A stretch of DNA of 64,000 nucleotides from positions 1,820,928 to 1,884,927 of the forward strand of contig NC_090125.1 in NCBI RefSeq assembly GCF_023973825.1. The letters are read 5' to 3'. The translations under genes were made by a program, and so were the position numbers. Below the pieces are notes generated by a model. It did not search any database. It had not been told where the DNA came from and saw only the letters and a program-made list of their open reading frames with translations. The DNA is from Plasmodium brasilianum (taxonomy: Eukaryota; Apicomplexa; Aconoidasida; Haemosporida; Plasmodiidae). Below, piece by piece: positions 23,201 through 39,780 of this stretch. Positions within the stretch are counted from its first letter, which is position 1. Every line of letters starts with the position of its first letter.

Positions 23201-26200
23201 TTTCACTCTAATATTATTTACTACCATATTTTGCTCTCTTTTCCTTTCCTTTTGTTTTTCTACCAAAGCGCAATTCGTATCCAATAACTTTTCATGTATA
23301 GTATGCTCATCAACATTTTGACTATAACTTCCTCCCTTAGAACTAATACAACTAATTGATTCATTAGTCTTTGCATTATACCCATTGTACATATTATCTA
23401 TATCTTTATAATTGTTTATATGAAATGAACAGTTTGAAAATCCAGAATTTTTTTTGTTTTTCTTTATGGAAAACATTTCCTCCTCGAGATATTTTATGTC
23501 CTCATTTTTTCTTTTCTTATTTTGTTTCTTCTTATATACATTAGAAATGTGCACGTTCCGACTAATAATGTTATCACACCATTTTATAAACGTGTTTGCA
23601 CAATTGTACATATTGGCAAAAGAGCACAAGAAATTAAACATGATCTCTTTTTGCACAATATAACAAAAAATATATTTATTATAATTAAAAAGGATCTTTA
23701 AAAACTCAAAATTTCCTAGTTCTATGATTTTTATAATTACACTTATAAATAATTTAACAACGTTGTGAATAAATTTTCTATTTGTCTTCTTATTGTAATG
23801 GGAAAAAAAAAAGTCGTCCTTGATGTATTTCTCACTAAAATTAATATCATTATGACTAGAGTTATTACGATTAGCGCTATTGCGATTGGCACTATTACAA
23901 ATGATACTATTATATCTACTGCTATTATGACTACTACCATTACTATTATTATTACTACTACCATTACTATTATTATTACTACTACCATTACTATTATTAT
24001 TACTACTACCATTACTATTATTATTACTACTACCATAACTAATATTATTACTACTATTCCTGTTGTCTTCATTTTTATTTTCTTCCATTCTGCCTCTAAA
24101 CAAAAGAGAGCCATCGTCCCTGCTCCCCTGTGAGCACGCATTATTTTTTTCATAGAACAGACTTATATCTGCAGTGATGTCTTTACTGCCAACGTTAGAA
24201 GGCTCAATTAGGTCTATTTCTTTTCTTTTTTTTCTAGTCAATCCCTCCTCCTCGTTAATCTCTTCTTTATGGTTCATTGTTATATCATTTTTAACCACAA
24301 CATTCATTTGACTGGTCCCCCTCCTATCTGTATTTGAAATATTGTTATCATTAGCTGTGTTACTGTGGACATGTACATGCGTATCTATGTGTGTGTCTAT
24401 ACGTGTGTTTATGCTTGTGTTCATGTGTGTCCGTGTACGCGTCCGTGCGTTTATTTTCTCTTTTTCTTTAACTTTTTCTTTTTTTTTCCGCCTTTTGTGT
24501 TGTTCTGCAAGGAAGAAGAAAAGATACTCCACAGTGTTATGAAGTAGTAATAAAAAAATATACTTATCACAATTGTACAATGTGCAGTGCACTGGTAGCT
24601 CCGACTTCTCATTGTATGCTATTAAATTGACGTTTAAATTTAAAAGAAGAAAAATAATATTAAGATTTGAAATTAAACAAGCTTTATGTATTAACGTATT
24701 TTCATTATCATCCCTAATATTAAAATTTATTAACTTCTTCCATACATCATGCACAAACATTTTATCCTTGCAGTTAACAACTCCCTTTTTTTCACTTAAA
24801 TTTTTCTGTATATCTCTTAAAACATAATTTCCGTAAATCTTTTCTAAATCTTTTAAGGACTTTTTTTTTTTTTTATTACTTTTTACGAATTCGAAAAAGT
24901 GCTCATTTATGTCTTTCCCTAATAAGGGCATGTTATCATTCGAGGGCTTACAATCTTCCTCCTTCAGCTGGGTCAACACAACATCGGCATCTGTACCTCC
25001 CTTACCAGTACATAAGCTGGCATTATAGTCCTCCTCACCAATATCCTTATCATCAATGTTAACCTCGTTATCATCACGACTACAGTTCCTGCGAGCAACT
25101 ACACTTGTATTGATTTGCTTAACACTACTACACAAATGGTCATTCGACATTTTTCCCTTCAGTGTGCACTCTTCATTACATACATCGTAAGGTATAACAT
25201 CTGCGTGTTTTTCATTTTGTTCCTCATCATATGAACAGTAAAATTCTTTTTTTAAAAATTGATCTACTTCTTTTTCATCAGAGGAATTACTTAAACAACT
25301 TATACTTTTTGCACTGCTAACACTACCACTGTTATCTGACAAGAGAACGTAGTTATCTATTTTATCTTTCCTTTTTTTTCTATTCCTAACTTTAACAAGT
25401 TTATTTTTAACTAATGTTTTTACATTGTTATAGTAATCATTAATATAAATCGTTGGTATAATAACATGTTTAAAAAATGGGGTTTTAAAATAAAGTTTTT
25501 TAAAATTGCTTTTTTTTTTTTTTTTCTTTCCTTCTAAAGTCTTCGTACATTTTTCCTTCTCCAATAAATTATTCTTTTTTTCATCTTCTAGTGAGTTGGC
25601 ATATTTTGCTTCCACCACAGAGTTATCATTTTTATTATCATTTTTATTATCATTTTTATTATCATTTTTATTACCATTTTTATTACCATTTTTATTACCA
25701 TTTTTATTACCATTTTTATTACCATTTTTATTACCATTTTTATTACCATTTTTATTACTATTATTAGTAGCAGTATTATTTTCTTTTTTTTTTTTTTTTT
25801 TTCTTCTTTTTTTCTTCACATTGTGATATGTTTCAAAAAAGTTTCTGGAAAAAGAAAACGAGGGCAGAGCGTGATAGAATAATACATTTCTGAGTATCCT
25901 AAAAATACGTTCATGATATTTCTTTATGTATATTCTTGAAAATAAAATTTTTATAAAATTTTCGTTTGAAAATACGTCAAAAAAGTATGCTGTGCAAAGT
26001 GTAAGAGGAGATCTACCACTTGAATCGTATTTGCAGCTGTCACATAACACACTGATACTGTTATGACGACTTAAGTTGTCGGTGTTACTGAATTCGTTAC
26101 TACCGTTGTTATAGCTACTCGTCTTGTTGTTATCGTTATTATTACTTCCCTGGTGAATTTTTTTTAAGTCGTCAAAATCGTTACTTGAGTTTAAGCAGTT

Positions 26201-26587
26201 TTTTGCTTTTATTTCGTCTAATATTCTTAACTTAAAAATTAGAGTGTAAAAATTATTGGGCAAATTTAATATATGCTTATAAAAATTTTTATATATTCTC
26301 AAGTCATTATTTCTTAGACATTTTATGTAGTGATGAATATACGGGTAATATAAAAGTAAAAAGCATATATAAGATTTACAATAATAAAAGCAAGTTTCTA
26401 GCGCGTTCTTATTTTCATAATTGACATCATTAATAATGTTTCTATATTCGCTTTTTAATATATAACAAATGTAGCTTATTTTGTTATTAATAATGTTTAA
26501 TGTTAACAAATTATCTTTTTTTTTTTTTTTTAGTTTATCCAATTCATATTCGTAACGAATATTTCGTTTATCCTTTAAAATTTCCAT
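20211..26587 (-). CDS. HDA1: Large ankyrin-repeat class II histone deacetylase, frame broken at a poly(A) tract
   Basis: A protein of about 2,010 residues. The large 5' block (ATG at 26587) holds Asn/Lys-rich low complexity, an ankyrin-like pair (DDNENTLIHKACLISNLNII onward, near 24680) and the start of the deacetylase fold. The catalytic part follows: RPPGHH (about 22080-22095), FDIHHGNGTEQI and SAGFDGHKLDY, which contain the zinc ligands, and VLEGGYN. The frame switches inside a 23-nt poly(A) tract at 22107-22129 between AVDYVYF and IFCVVRPPGHH, two segments that are adjacent in all class II enzymes, so one gene is certain. The catalytic exon can end at 20579 (GTAACT donor) and splice in phase to a last exon 20265-20211 encoding HPNTKFEFRNLWKPKKS; otherwise it stops at 20575. 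The symbol follows the P. falciparum chromosome 14 paralogue by gene order; HDA2 is the alternative. Confidence 0.88.
23938..24045 (-). repeat. 24-bp coding repeat in HDA
   Basis: Roughly four 24-bp units encode an NNNSNGSS octapeptide run within the low-complexity part of the histone deacetylase. Confidence 0.8.
25628..25758 (-). repeat. 12-bp coding repeat (NKNG/NKND) in HDA
   Basis: Eleven or so 12-bp units encode NKNG, switching to NKND at one end. It is a slippage-type expansion in a poorly conserved part of the protein. Confidence 0.85.
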
Positions 26588-28289
26588 TTTTTCACCAGCA
26601 TATTTTTGTAAACGGAAAAAAAAAAAGGAAAGAATGAACGAATGAAAGTATAAAAGAAAGAAGAGGGAGGGGTTGTTAAAACGTAATGCTGTACGGCATA
26701 CGCATATCAGAATATACGCTCTTAAACTGTAAACGTATATACCTCCGTATGGATGTATATTCTTTTATATACTACTATTTCATAGAGCCAGTTTTATGTA
26801 CAAATTATACTTGTACATACTTATTGCAATCAAATATAACAACAAAAAGTAAAGGTAACGTGAAAAAAACCTGCCAGTGAAGGTCTAAGCATTTAGCGCT
26901 TGAACGTAAACATACAAATGGGAAACAACAAATAATGAAATAATTATAACAATGAAACAAGTCAAAATTTTAGCATACTCAGGTAAAAGGAAAAACCTAA
27001 AAACGATGTCAAAAAATGAAACGTTTTACAACACATTGTATACGTATATATACCTATACATAATATATACATATACATACATAATATATACATATACATA
27101 CATATACATACATATACATACATATACATACATATACATACATATACATACATATACATACATATACATACATATACATACATATACATACATATACATA
27201 CATATACATATATATATATATACATATATATACATATACATATTTATACATATACATATTTATACATATACATATTTATACATATACATACATATATATA
27301 TACATATTTATACATATACATATTTATACATATACATACATATATATATACATATTATACATATATTTATACCTAATATATCAAGCGTAATTATATAGAA
27401 AAATAAAACTTTGCTGATTAAAAATCTTAAAAAAATATGAAAGTTTAAAAAAATAGTTTCACAAAAAATAAGCAGTAAATAATAATTTTAAATATCCAAG
27501 AAAAAAAAAACAAATTGTGAAAGAAAAGAAATAATAAGAAAAAATAAAAGCAAAATAACAAGATAAAATACGAAAAAAATAGCAAGAAATACGAAAAAAA
27601 AATATTACGAAAGAAAAATACTGATTGCGTCATATACGCCAAATAATACCATTATTATATACATACATACGTACATACATAAAAAAATGAATAAAATAAA
27701 TAAAATTAATATATAGTACGTATATGTTAAAAATTTTTACATTTTTTACTAGTAGAAAGGAAAAAAAAAAAAAAAAAAAAAAAGAGCAGGTGACTAATAT
27801 GCATAAATATTGTTTTCTTTTAAATTTGTTAATATTATTATTTACATACAAAGAGATATTCTCAACAAAGCTGTAAATAATTATCGGACATTTTTTTGTA
27901 TACGTTTGTAACTAATTATACTTACATAATATTTAATATATACACATGTAATATATGCATACGATTTATACCATATGTGTACAAAACATTTTTGGTCTGT
28001 ACTTCTTTTCCCTTTTAACCATTTCATTGTAATTTTAAATAAAAAAAAAATAAATTATGAAATATATATACAAAAAATCCACGTCGAATTTTTTGAATTC
28101 AAAGGGTATATTATTAACTGTACATACAAAAATAAAAAATTGAACTAAATCGATCAAATCAAACAGAGAGTAATAAAATTGTACATTATACATGCCCTTT
28201 TAAAAATTGATTTTTTTAAAGAACATATTGGGAGAAAAGCGGCATAGAGAAACAGCCGAATAAAAGCGAATAGCAAACAAGGCAAAAAA
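26588..28289. promoter_or_regulatory. Divergent intergenic region, 1.7 kb
   Basis: The region separates the start codons of the histone deacetylase (-) and YIP1 (+) and should hold both promoters. Its centre is a CATATACATA microsatellite (about 27060-27365), followed by A-rich DNA and a 24-nt poly(A) run near 27760. No recognised regulatory motif could be assigned. Confidence 0.6.
27060..27365. repeat. CATATACATA microsatellite, about 300 bp
   Basis: Near-perfect CATATACATA decamers occupy 27084-27208, grading into CATATACATATTTATA variants up to about 27365. All open frames here are made only of Tyr, Ile, His, Thr and related codons and are not genes. Confidence 0.92.
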
Positions 28290-30569
<2,280 letters not shown>

Positions 30570-30587
<18 letters not shown>

Positions 30588-31878
30588 TGATCTTATTCTT
30601 TTTAATATTTTTAAGTCATTTTTTTCTAGTTTTTTTTGAATTTTTAATTCCTCCTTAAGCAGAATTTCATTTTCGTCATCACAGTAACCAAAATAATGAA
30701 TATTTACAAATTTTTCTAAATTTCTTTTTTCCTTTTTTTTTTTTAAAACTAACTTCCTCCGATCATCGCTCTCTTTGAATAATAACTCTCGTACCCCTTT
30801 CAAATTTTTAGCTGCTCCAAAGTATTTATAATTATTGTTTCCTTTTAGTTCACTACCTGCAAAAAGGGGGTGGGGGTAAAAGCATACATACTGAAATAAG
30901 ACAAGAATAGTGTAGATGAAATTCGTACAAAAAGAAATTTATATAAAATAAAAGCATAAAATGCAATACATAATGATAACAGTAATAATAATAAATAAAA
31001 TGTACAAATGAAATTTTAATAAAAATGGCAAAATCTTTCAGTTTGATCTTTTCAAACATACAATGCGCGTTGATCAATGTGTTCGACTCAGTTTGATAAT
31101 CAGGTCCACCAAGCTGCAAAAAAAAAAAAAAAAAAAAAAAAAAAAGAAAAGAATGATGATGATAATACTAATAATGCAGATGAATAAGTTAATACTAAAA
31201 ATTGCCAATAAAAATTGAAAAGGAGGTAAGGTACAAAAACACCTGTTTGCGGCACTGTCATAGTGTTCATTTAGTTGCATATAATTTAAAAAAAAAAAAT
31301 TTCCTCTTTGTACCTCTATAATTCTTATTTCCCATTTATTTTTTATAGAAATTAATTTATTTATTTGATCATTTAATTCTCGTATGTGTTGATCACTCAA
31401 ACTGTAATTTTGTATTTCCTTAATCTTGCTACATATTTCTTTGATTATGTATTTACGGCTGCAAAATGAGTGATAAATTACAGACACAAATGAACACTCA
31501 TATGTATATACATATATATATATGTGTATATATGTAAATCTATGCACCTTCCCGCGTATGTTCGAAAAATTATGTAATAAATAAGCAAAGACAGGAATGA
31601 TATTGGATGCAGCAATTCGGCATGGTAAAATTTTTTTTTTTTAATTTGTAAAATTGCATTTTTTTTTTTGCATTCCTTTTCATTCCTTTGCGCTCCTTTG
31701 CTTTCCCTTTTTTTGTTTAATTTTCCTTTTTTGTATGCTTACTACGATTCGGCTGATTCCAAGTCATCTACTTCGTGGACTCTCTTTGGAATTTTAAAAA
31801 AACTTTTCTTGTCGCTTAACTCCTTTGCTTTTAGCCATTGATTTAACATAGATCTTCCTTTTTCAACATTTCTCGCCA

Positions 31879-31879
<1 letters not shown>
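30570..31879 (-). CDS. ISY1: Pre-mRNA-splicing factor ISY1
   Basis: Four exons (31879-31743, 31458-31314, 31113-31062, 30856-30570) give 206 residues. The order of conserved blocks is that of Isy1: MARNVEKGRSMLNQW at the start (human MARNAEKAMTALARF), HIRELNDQINKLISIKNKWE (human RIRDLNDEINKLLREKGHWE), LGGPDY, YKYFGAAKNLKGVRELL (human YKYFGAAKDLPGVRELF) and YFGYCDDENE. Isy1 is a component of the NineTeen/Prp19-associated spliceosome that influences splicing fidelity. The donor of exon 1 could instead be 3 bases earlier (GTAGTA), which changes one codon. The last codons and stop overlap the last exon of YIP1. The protein is shorter than the human one because the acidic tail is reduced. Confidence 0.93.
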
Positions 31880-31910
<31 letters not shown>

Positions 31911-32468
31911 AAAATATGGCTCATAGGATTTACAAAAATTTTATTTAAGGATATAATATAATATATTTTCATATACGCAGGGATGACAACAAAACTTTTT
32001 ACTATCACGTTTTAACCCAAAATGTTTTATGTCCTTTCATATAAATTAAAATTGTACGAATATTTCGAGTCATACTTTTTAAAATTGTAATTTATGTAGT
32101 TAAGTATTTTGTTTCTGCTTTTGCTTCTATATATTTATGTAATTAAACTTTTTATATTTGCTGTCCTTCATCCATTTCACTTTCACTAATAGGATTTGAC
32201 GTACAAGCATTATTGTACATTCTTATAGTACTTTAAAAAAAAAAAAAAAAAAGGAATGAAAAAGAGGGAAAAATTGGAAAAAGGTAATAGCATATTAAAA
32301 AGGGATAAAAAGAAAAAAATACATTAAATTAATACAATACAATACAGTTTAATACATAATAATGCAATATAACAAATAACAAGAAACAAAATTAACAAAG
32401 GATGATAGAGAAAACCCGAAATGATAGATATCACATGAACAATTTTTGTAAAATAAAATATTTTTATT
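31880..32468. promoter_or_regulatory. Divergent intergenic region, 589 bp
   Basis: A compact gap between the start codons of ISY1 (-) and the calpain-like gene (+), probably a shared bidirectional promoter. It has poly(T) and poly(A) tracts at both edges and an AATACAATACA run near 32330-32350. No specific motif was recognised. Confidence 0.6.
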
Positions 32469-34958
32469 ATGGAAACCATATTTCAAAAAAACAAAATTAT
32501 AGAATTTGAAAGCTTCAATAAAACATTTGAGTTGTGGAAGAAGTATGTAACCGATGAAGTGTTAACATCGTGCAGTGAAAATGAAAAAAACAAAACAAAA
32601 CAAAATAATAATAATAATAATGAAAGTAGGAATAATAAAATAAGATCGAAACTTACGTTAAAACTGAAGCCCAAATTGAAGCAAAAATTGAAGTCCAAAT
32701 CGATAAAAAATTTTGATAAATATGTGCACAAGTGGGGGGAAATAAATTTTTTTCGGCGTCATAATAATTACAATAATAATGAAAAATTCGAGTACGGTAA
32801 TAACAAGAAACTAGAGGAAGAAAAAGAGAAAAAACAATATAATCATATACATAATAATTATGACTTTGACAGTGATAATAGTTCTGCAGAAAAAAAAAAA
32901 AAAGAATTTTTGCTACACTATATAAGCGTTTATGAAGAACAGCTCGAAAAATTGAGCAAAGACCCCGAAAGCTACTACTCAAATGAAGGAAGTAAAGAAG
33001 AAGAAAATGGAGAAGCGTGTATAGTAACGTACGAAAATTACATTAATAGAAATGTTAATATAACAACATATACTGGAGATATCCAATTTTTAAAATTTTT
33101 TTATTCATCCATATGTTTAATAAAAGAAAATAAAGTTCTTATACCATGTGGGCATTATTTATACGAGTTAATATATCCACAAACAGTGTACTCATTTCCT
33201 CTGATAAATAAATTAAATTATTATTTCGTTAAGTTATATATAAATAATTCTTGGTATTTAGTATTTGTAGACTTGACATTACCATATGATGAGAAAAATG
33301 AATTAATATCATGTTATTCATTAAATGAACGAGAAATATGGACACATATTCTTATGAAAGCACTATACAAGTGCTTCCATGTTTTCCGCTTTTCGAATTA
33401 TCATTTTTTCATTATTGAAATGTTAACTGGTCTAAAATATATCAACACTTCCGCATATAGTATTAATCATACCCTTTACAATAACAAGAATATTATAAAG
33501 AGCATTTTGATGCGCCAACAGAATGACCTAAGCGATAGACGCAATTTAAAATCCGTACTCGTATGCGATAAGGAAAATTATCCTTTTGTCAAAGAGGCGG
33601 AGAAGAAGGCAGCTAGTGAAGGAAACGTTCAGTCGGAAGAAGTAATTACCACTAGTAATGAAAGAATCAATGATATGAACAAAGGTGATAGTGATAGTGA
33701 TAGTGATGGTGATAGTAACGGTTGTTGTAGTGATAACCATGGTAAAGGAGATCACTACGTAAGTACGCGTGATAGGGAGGAACAGGAAAATTCTTTTTAC
33801 TTCCTCATATGCCCATTTGAAGACAAGGAACATTTAAAGGTAAAATGCGAAAATATGAAGCCACGCAATTGTATAAAATTATCTGAATATTTAATTAATA
33901 AAAAAAAAAAAGATATATTAAAAGGTTATAAATATATAGACAATCAAGGACATATTATAATATTCAATGCGGAATTAGTACCTGTAGAAAATCCTGCTTT
34001 TTACCCAAATGATTCCGAGGGTGAATGCAGTGACTCAAAAACAGGAAAAAGAAATATGCTATTACTAGAAAATAAAAAAACTACAAATGTAAGCAGTGGT
34101 ACTAATGATGGAACTAATAATATCAGTTGTAATAATAAGAGTGGTAGAAAATATAGCATTATCATAAATGAGAATGTAGAGAACGTCCTCAAGATGTTCA
34201 AAGAAATACTATCGTTGGAACAGAGAAAATTGAAACATTCAAAAAATATTAATGAAGATTCTGATAATAAAAATATCAAATGTAGCAGCTTGAAGCAAGT
34301 CAAAAGGGTAAACTTCTTTTATCACCATTGAACACGTGCACGCGTACATATATATAAGCATAATTGTGTATATGTAAAAAGAAAAATTTCTCTTCTTTCA
34401 TTTTCAATTGTTATCAATTAGTTCTGCTAGGCAAAAATAGTCACACCAATCATACAACTCAACTCATATAAGTTCAGAGTAGACCATTCCTTCTGAGTTG
34501 CGTCATGGACGAAATATAGCCCTTGTTTCGTTAGGGGGTACCCTATATACACCCACGTACGTGATACTGTGAGTGAATACGTACTTATGTTCGTATGTAC
34601 TTATGTATATATGTATATATTTGTATAGAATCGTTATGTACGCACCTTTGGAACATCTGCTTCAAGAGTAATTCCTTATGAAAGTTTAGCCGCTACAATC
34701 ATTTATCATTTTAGTATGTATATATATATATCAAGCTATATCGTAGTTTGTACACTTATATGTCCCTAATTATCATTGCACTATAGTCATTTACCGTGAA
34801 TTTCTTCGTCGAAAATAAAAAAAAAGAGCCTTTATGTTGTCTCCCCTTTGACTGTTTACATATGCCATTAGTGTTCTCCATTCATATGCACTGCACTTTT
34901 CAGTTGCTTCTTTCCATTACTCTCAGTGATCCTTTATATTGCTCCTTTTTTTACCTCC

Positions 34959-34990
<32 letters not shown>

Positions 34991-37900
34991 CTTTATTTCT
35001 TTATATTTATATGTATGTACGAATTTCCTCGTAGGGTAAAAACAAAGACGCCAACAAATGGCTTAGCGAAAATGATATCGAAAGGATCCTCGAGGTGGTC
35101 AACGTAAATTACTCAAGTGATTATATAATAAAAATAGATGACGATTTCATTTTTGAAAATAATAAAAAGAGAAAGATATTTTATTATGTGTACAAAAATA
35201 AATTTAATGTTGTATGTGTAAATGAATATGTACGGAATGCCCCATCCAAAATTCTGGCAATCAAAAATAATAATAAGAGTGACAAGTATGACAAAAGTAA
35301 ACATAAAGAGAGTAACAGGAAACCAACTAATGCTGAACAATGTGCTCACTTGAATAATTTGCCCTATCTTATTTTAATATGTTATATCTCTATAAAGTAC
35401 AGCCAAAAGGATAGCAAAGTAATCCAAACAGATGATCATGAGCAAATGGTAAGTCCTGGTTCTGGCAATGCTGGAAGTAGAAGCAGTAGCAGTGAAAGAA
35501 GTAATACTGACAATAATTACGTCGATGGGGAAAAAAGCAAAAATGAAGAGGTTCCATCTAAGGGGCTGCACGCATTTTATTTTTCGTTTTTTCCTTGTAT
35601 AAAAAAAAAAAAAAAAAAATTGTCAGCAGCAGTTAGACAACAAAACGAAATTGTAAAAGCAGAGGAGGCACCTTTCCAGTACTTTAGAACATACGAAAAG
35701 GTGAAAGCCAAATTGGTCAATATAAAAAGCAGGTATGAAGAAACAAAGAGGGGGAAGAATCATATTAAAATGTACGGTAAGAATAAGCAATATAAAGAGA
35801 AGTTGGAAAATGTATTATTGCTTAGGGACATTTTTGACTATGAATGTTTCATAACACAAATAGCAGAAAAGGTATATGATGATGACTATGATGTTTCGTG
35901 GAACATTCCTTCAGAGGAATACATCAAAAGTAATCATAAAAGTAATAGTAATAATAGTTATGATGAAGCGTGCCTTCTGCCTGATCTGAATAGCATTATA
36001 TATAACCTATCGAATAATGAGTACAAGAACTACATTTTTTCGGACAAAATTTGTAAAAGGGATATGCTCCTTAAAGGGAATAGGGAGCACCTTTTTTTTT
36101 TGTTCGTCAAGGATTCGGTTAATAGCAATTTATTCATTGAATGGATGAAGGGGGAAATAATAAAAAATAATAATAAAAAAGAGGGTAACAGTGTGAACAA
36201 TGAGAAAAGTGAGAAGAGCGAGCCAATTGTTAAGTGCACTTTTCTGACGATAAAAGAATATCTTGAAAAAAAATTGAAAATGCAAATTAGCATTTTAAAC
36301 AAAGATGTTAATATTTTAAAAACGGAAAAATTGAACAAAGTTTTACTAAGATTTACTGTAAACATATTTGTACACACCAATTTGAATAGACTCCCTTTTT
36401 TTTATCTAGTTTATAAAATAAATAATTTAAAATTACTACCTTATCTTACTTTATACTTTTGTAAAATACATAAATGTAATTTAAGCAATGAGAAAAAGTA
36501 CACGGATGGAAAGAAAAAAAAAAATTATAGTCATAAAAATATCAATAGCACACAACAGGATAGTAATACTTGCATTAATGTGGTGGGGGGATTTTATAAA
36601 TACCCATTAGAAAATCTTTTTTTCAAAATTGACATAAATAGTGGGGGAGAGCAGCAGTGGAGGAAGCAAGAGCAGGAAAAGCGACTGGAACAAACACAGA
36701 AGGGACAAAAGGATCAGGAGTGCTCTTATCTTTTTTTGGTGGTATCTAAAAATGTCGAGAAACTGAAGGGGAAGGATCTGAAGTTTCAAATAACCGCAGC
36801 ATTGCCACCGCCTAAGAGTAAAAACACTTCTAATGAAGAGAACATAAAAAAGAAAAAAAATTATATAAAAATTGATGAAATTTCGTCGTATTGCAAAAAT
36901 TATATTTTTACAAGTATGGACAGTCATAGCAGTTATGATGAACAGGGACATACGGGGAAAGTAGCTTCTACCGAATTTAAGAAAATACAAATAAAAGATG
37001 ACGAGGAAAAGATGGACTGTCATATAACACAAAGGTTATGTAGTGAGACTTCAAAATTAGAAAGCGGAACACTAGGCATAGATGATTTAACACTTAAGGA
37101 CCAATCGGATGTAAGCGATTTGAAAAATGGCAGTGAGACAAGGTTAAGGAGCAGCGAATTGCACACAGATGTTGAAGAAGTAAGAGAAGAAATGAAAGAA
37201 GTAAAGATGGAAGTAAAGACGGAAGTAAAGACGGGTATAAATACGAATATAAAGATGGAAATAATGAAGGATGTAAAGACGGATGTAAAGACGGATGTAA
37301 AGACGGATGTAAAGACGGATGTAAAGACGGATGTAAAGATGGGTGTAAAGACAGAAGAAGAAAAAAACAAAAGCGATGATCAAAATGATATTGGGGGAAA
37401 TATAATAAAACTAAATGTGCATAACCGAAGTAACAGGAAAACGTTCAAGTTTTTAAAAAAAATTGTCATAAATAGCAAAAATAGTTTTACGTTTGGTAGT
37501 ATTTTTGTTGAATTAAAAAATTACCACCTATTCAAATATATGATGGTAAAAATCGTAAGAATAAAAAAAAAAAAATTAACTGATGATGATTATGGTGACT
37601 TAAATTTTATTATAAAAAATTTTCAAAGAGATATTATGTTAAAAAAAAGAAAAAGAAAAAATATTTTCTTTAAACATGTGGAGTTTTATACAAATGATAC
37701 ATATATGATGCTTATTAAGGTAAAACCGTTAGCAGGGAATATATTACAATTAAGAGGAAGGGAGGGACGTACATTAAATGAATATATTATTTATGAGGAG
37801 GAAAATAGTGAAAAAAGTCAATTTTTAAATGTACCAATTAATCCCTTTTCAAATATAACTATAAATTTATTTTTAAGCTTCTCAGAGGATGTTTCGGTAA

Positions 37901-39780
37901 CAGATAACAATTCAAACGAAGATATGGAAAAGGAAATCAAAAAATATTTTGCATTCAATAAAATTAGCATAGATGGTTTAAAAAAAGCTCATCATATAGA
38001 TAGAAGAGTAGACAATATTTTTTCCATTCGAAGTGATTTATTATTACATTTTAAAAGCACGAATTATGAGAATATCTTTACTCGTCTGTTAAACGAAAAA
38101 AGGGAGAACAGTACAAGTATGACAAGTAGTATTTTACCTAAAGAAAAAGAATATGAGTCAAATTATACTAACGATGTTGTAGACATCACTGCCAACGAAA
38201 CGAATGAAAAACATAGTAATGTTGAAAAGAACATTTGTTATTATAGAAGATTGGAAAACAATTATAACAGCCTCTTATGTACGAGACTCATCAATGATGA
38301 TGTTATAAGAAGAGAAGAATTATATATGTATAAAGATGATTTCCTTCAAATATTGTCATCACTTTTCAATTTTCATAATGATTGGTTCGATTTTGTAAAA
38401 ACGAAATATTTTGAAGAAGGGAATGTCAATAAAGTTTACATGAACACATTCATCCAGATGTTTAGATCTGTGTATAACACAGGCGATTATGTGAAAATGG
38501 AAAAATTTGAAAAATTTGAAAAATATCCCATAACGATGTTTGTAGAAGACAGCTCAAACAGCAGTAAGCAAGAGAAGAAGGAAAACAAAATGGAAGTTTT
38601 CACAGATAAAGATTTCGACTATCGTATTGACAATTTGGTATCATATTCAAACGTAGTGCAAAAATCTGTTGATGATATTAAGTCTTATTCTAAGTCCAAA
38701 AATAATGATATGGATATGTTGAAAGTAAAAATGGATGCAGAGCTACAGCTAACGGAAAGGGCCTTTTATCTTTTAAGTAGTATTTATAATAATGAAAAAT
38801 TTGATACGAGAAAATACAGAAGCAGTTTAAATAATAGTGTTAAAAATAGCGGCAAATTTTGTGGCAATATTAGTGGAAACAGTTGCACTAAAGATGTACT
38901 TAAAAGAAACTATAAATATTTAGAAAATATAAAAAAAAAAATTTCTAACAATAATAATAATAGTAGTAGTAATAATAATAGTAATAGCGGTAGTCATAAT
39001 AATAGTAATAGCGGTAGTCATAATAATAGTAATAACCTGAAGTCTGGAGTACAATACGGGGGAAATAGCACGAACAGGCAAACTGTTTCATCTTCTTCAG
39101 TAGAGCTCATAACAAATGGCTGTTACGGAATAAATAAGCATGAAAGTGATTCAACAAATAAAACAAAATCTAAATTATGTGACAGTATTAAGATGGATGT
39201 ACCCATCGTAAATATACAAGATATGATAGGCATAGTAAAAAAAATAGACAAGTACATAGAAATATATGATATTAAAAATAAGAAATTAAACATTACCAAA
39301 ATGATTAAAGAAAGAAAGATATATGTTGAAAATGTAAAAAATAATATAAAAACTAAAAAGTTTAAAAACATGAAATCAGAGGGATTAAATGACCTATATA
39401 AAAGAGGATTAGATTTACACTTAAATATTTACAATTCAGATTTAATGAAAATTATTAAAAATCATTGTATAGTATTGGATATGTTAACTAATATAAAATT
39501 ACTATTTAAACGTAATGAAAATTTAAAAAAAAAAAAAATTACAAATAATGAAGTTGTCACTATAGAAGAACTTGTAACTGATAAAGAATTATTTATTGAA
39601 TCATTCCAAACATGTACAGATCTACTTAAAAATGATGATCATTATGGTGATAATGATAATAACAATGAAAATGATAATACTATTCAACTAAGTGATTATT
39701 ATAAAAATATATATAAGGACTCTCAGCAAATTTTTAATAAGATACTTGACAATTCAGCTGTTAAAATGGACAGTGTATAA
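32469..39780 (+). CDS. Large protein with a degenerate calpain-like (androglobin-type) domain
   Basis: Two exons, 32469-34307 and 35035-39780, join in phase 0 (...QVKR/GKNK...) to 2,194 residues; the 727-bp intron is long for this window. Residues about 190-325 resemble the calpain CysPc fold as found in androglobin: [20 protein letters not shown] followed by [10 protein letters not shown] and [14 protein letters not shown] (compare YCVKL-x-W-x-G-C-W-R-x-I-x-VDD-x-(L/M)P and ELWPMLL-x-KA), then [12 protein letters not shown] (compare VIHALTGW). The catalytic Cys motif of active calpains (QG-x-x-GDCW) is not evident, so protease activity is unlikely. Residues about 1,000-1,150 hold a possible C2-like block. 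Low-complexity inserts include KTDV repeats and SGSHNNSN repeats. I see no globin domain. The rest is unassigned. Confidence 0.7.
37200..37350 (+). repeat. 12-bp coding repeat (VKTD) in the calpain-like protein
   Basis: Tandem GATGTAAAGACG units encode VKTD/VKME tetrapeptides, with six near-identical copies at about 37268-37340 and more divergent ones before. Confidence 0.88.

Noticed and set aside
26952..27398. Open frames on both strands through the CATATACATA array
   Set aside because: They contain only repeat-derived Tyr/Ile/His/Thr/Met/Cys patterns, with no conserved features.
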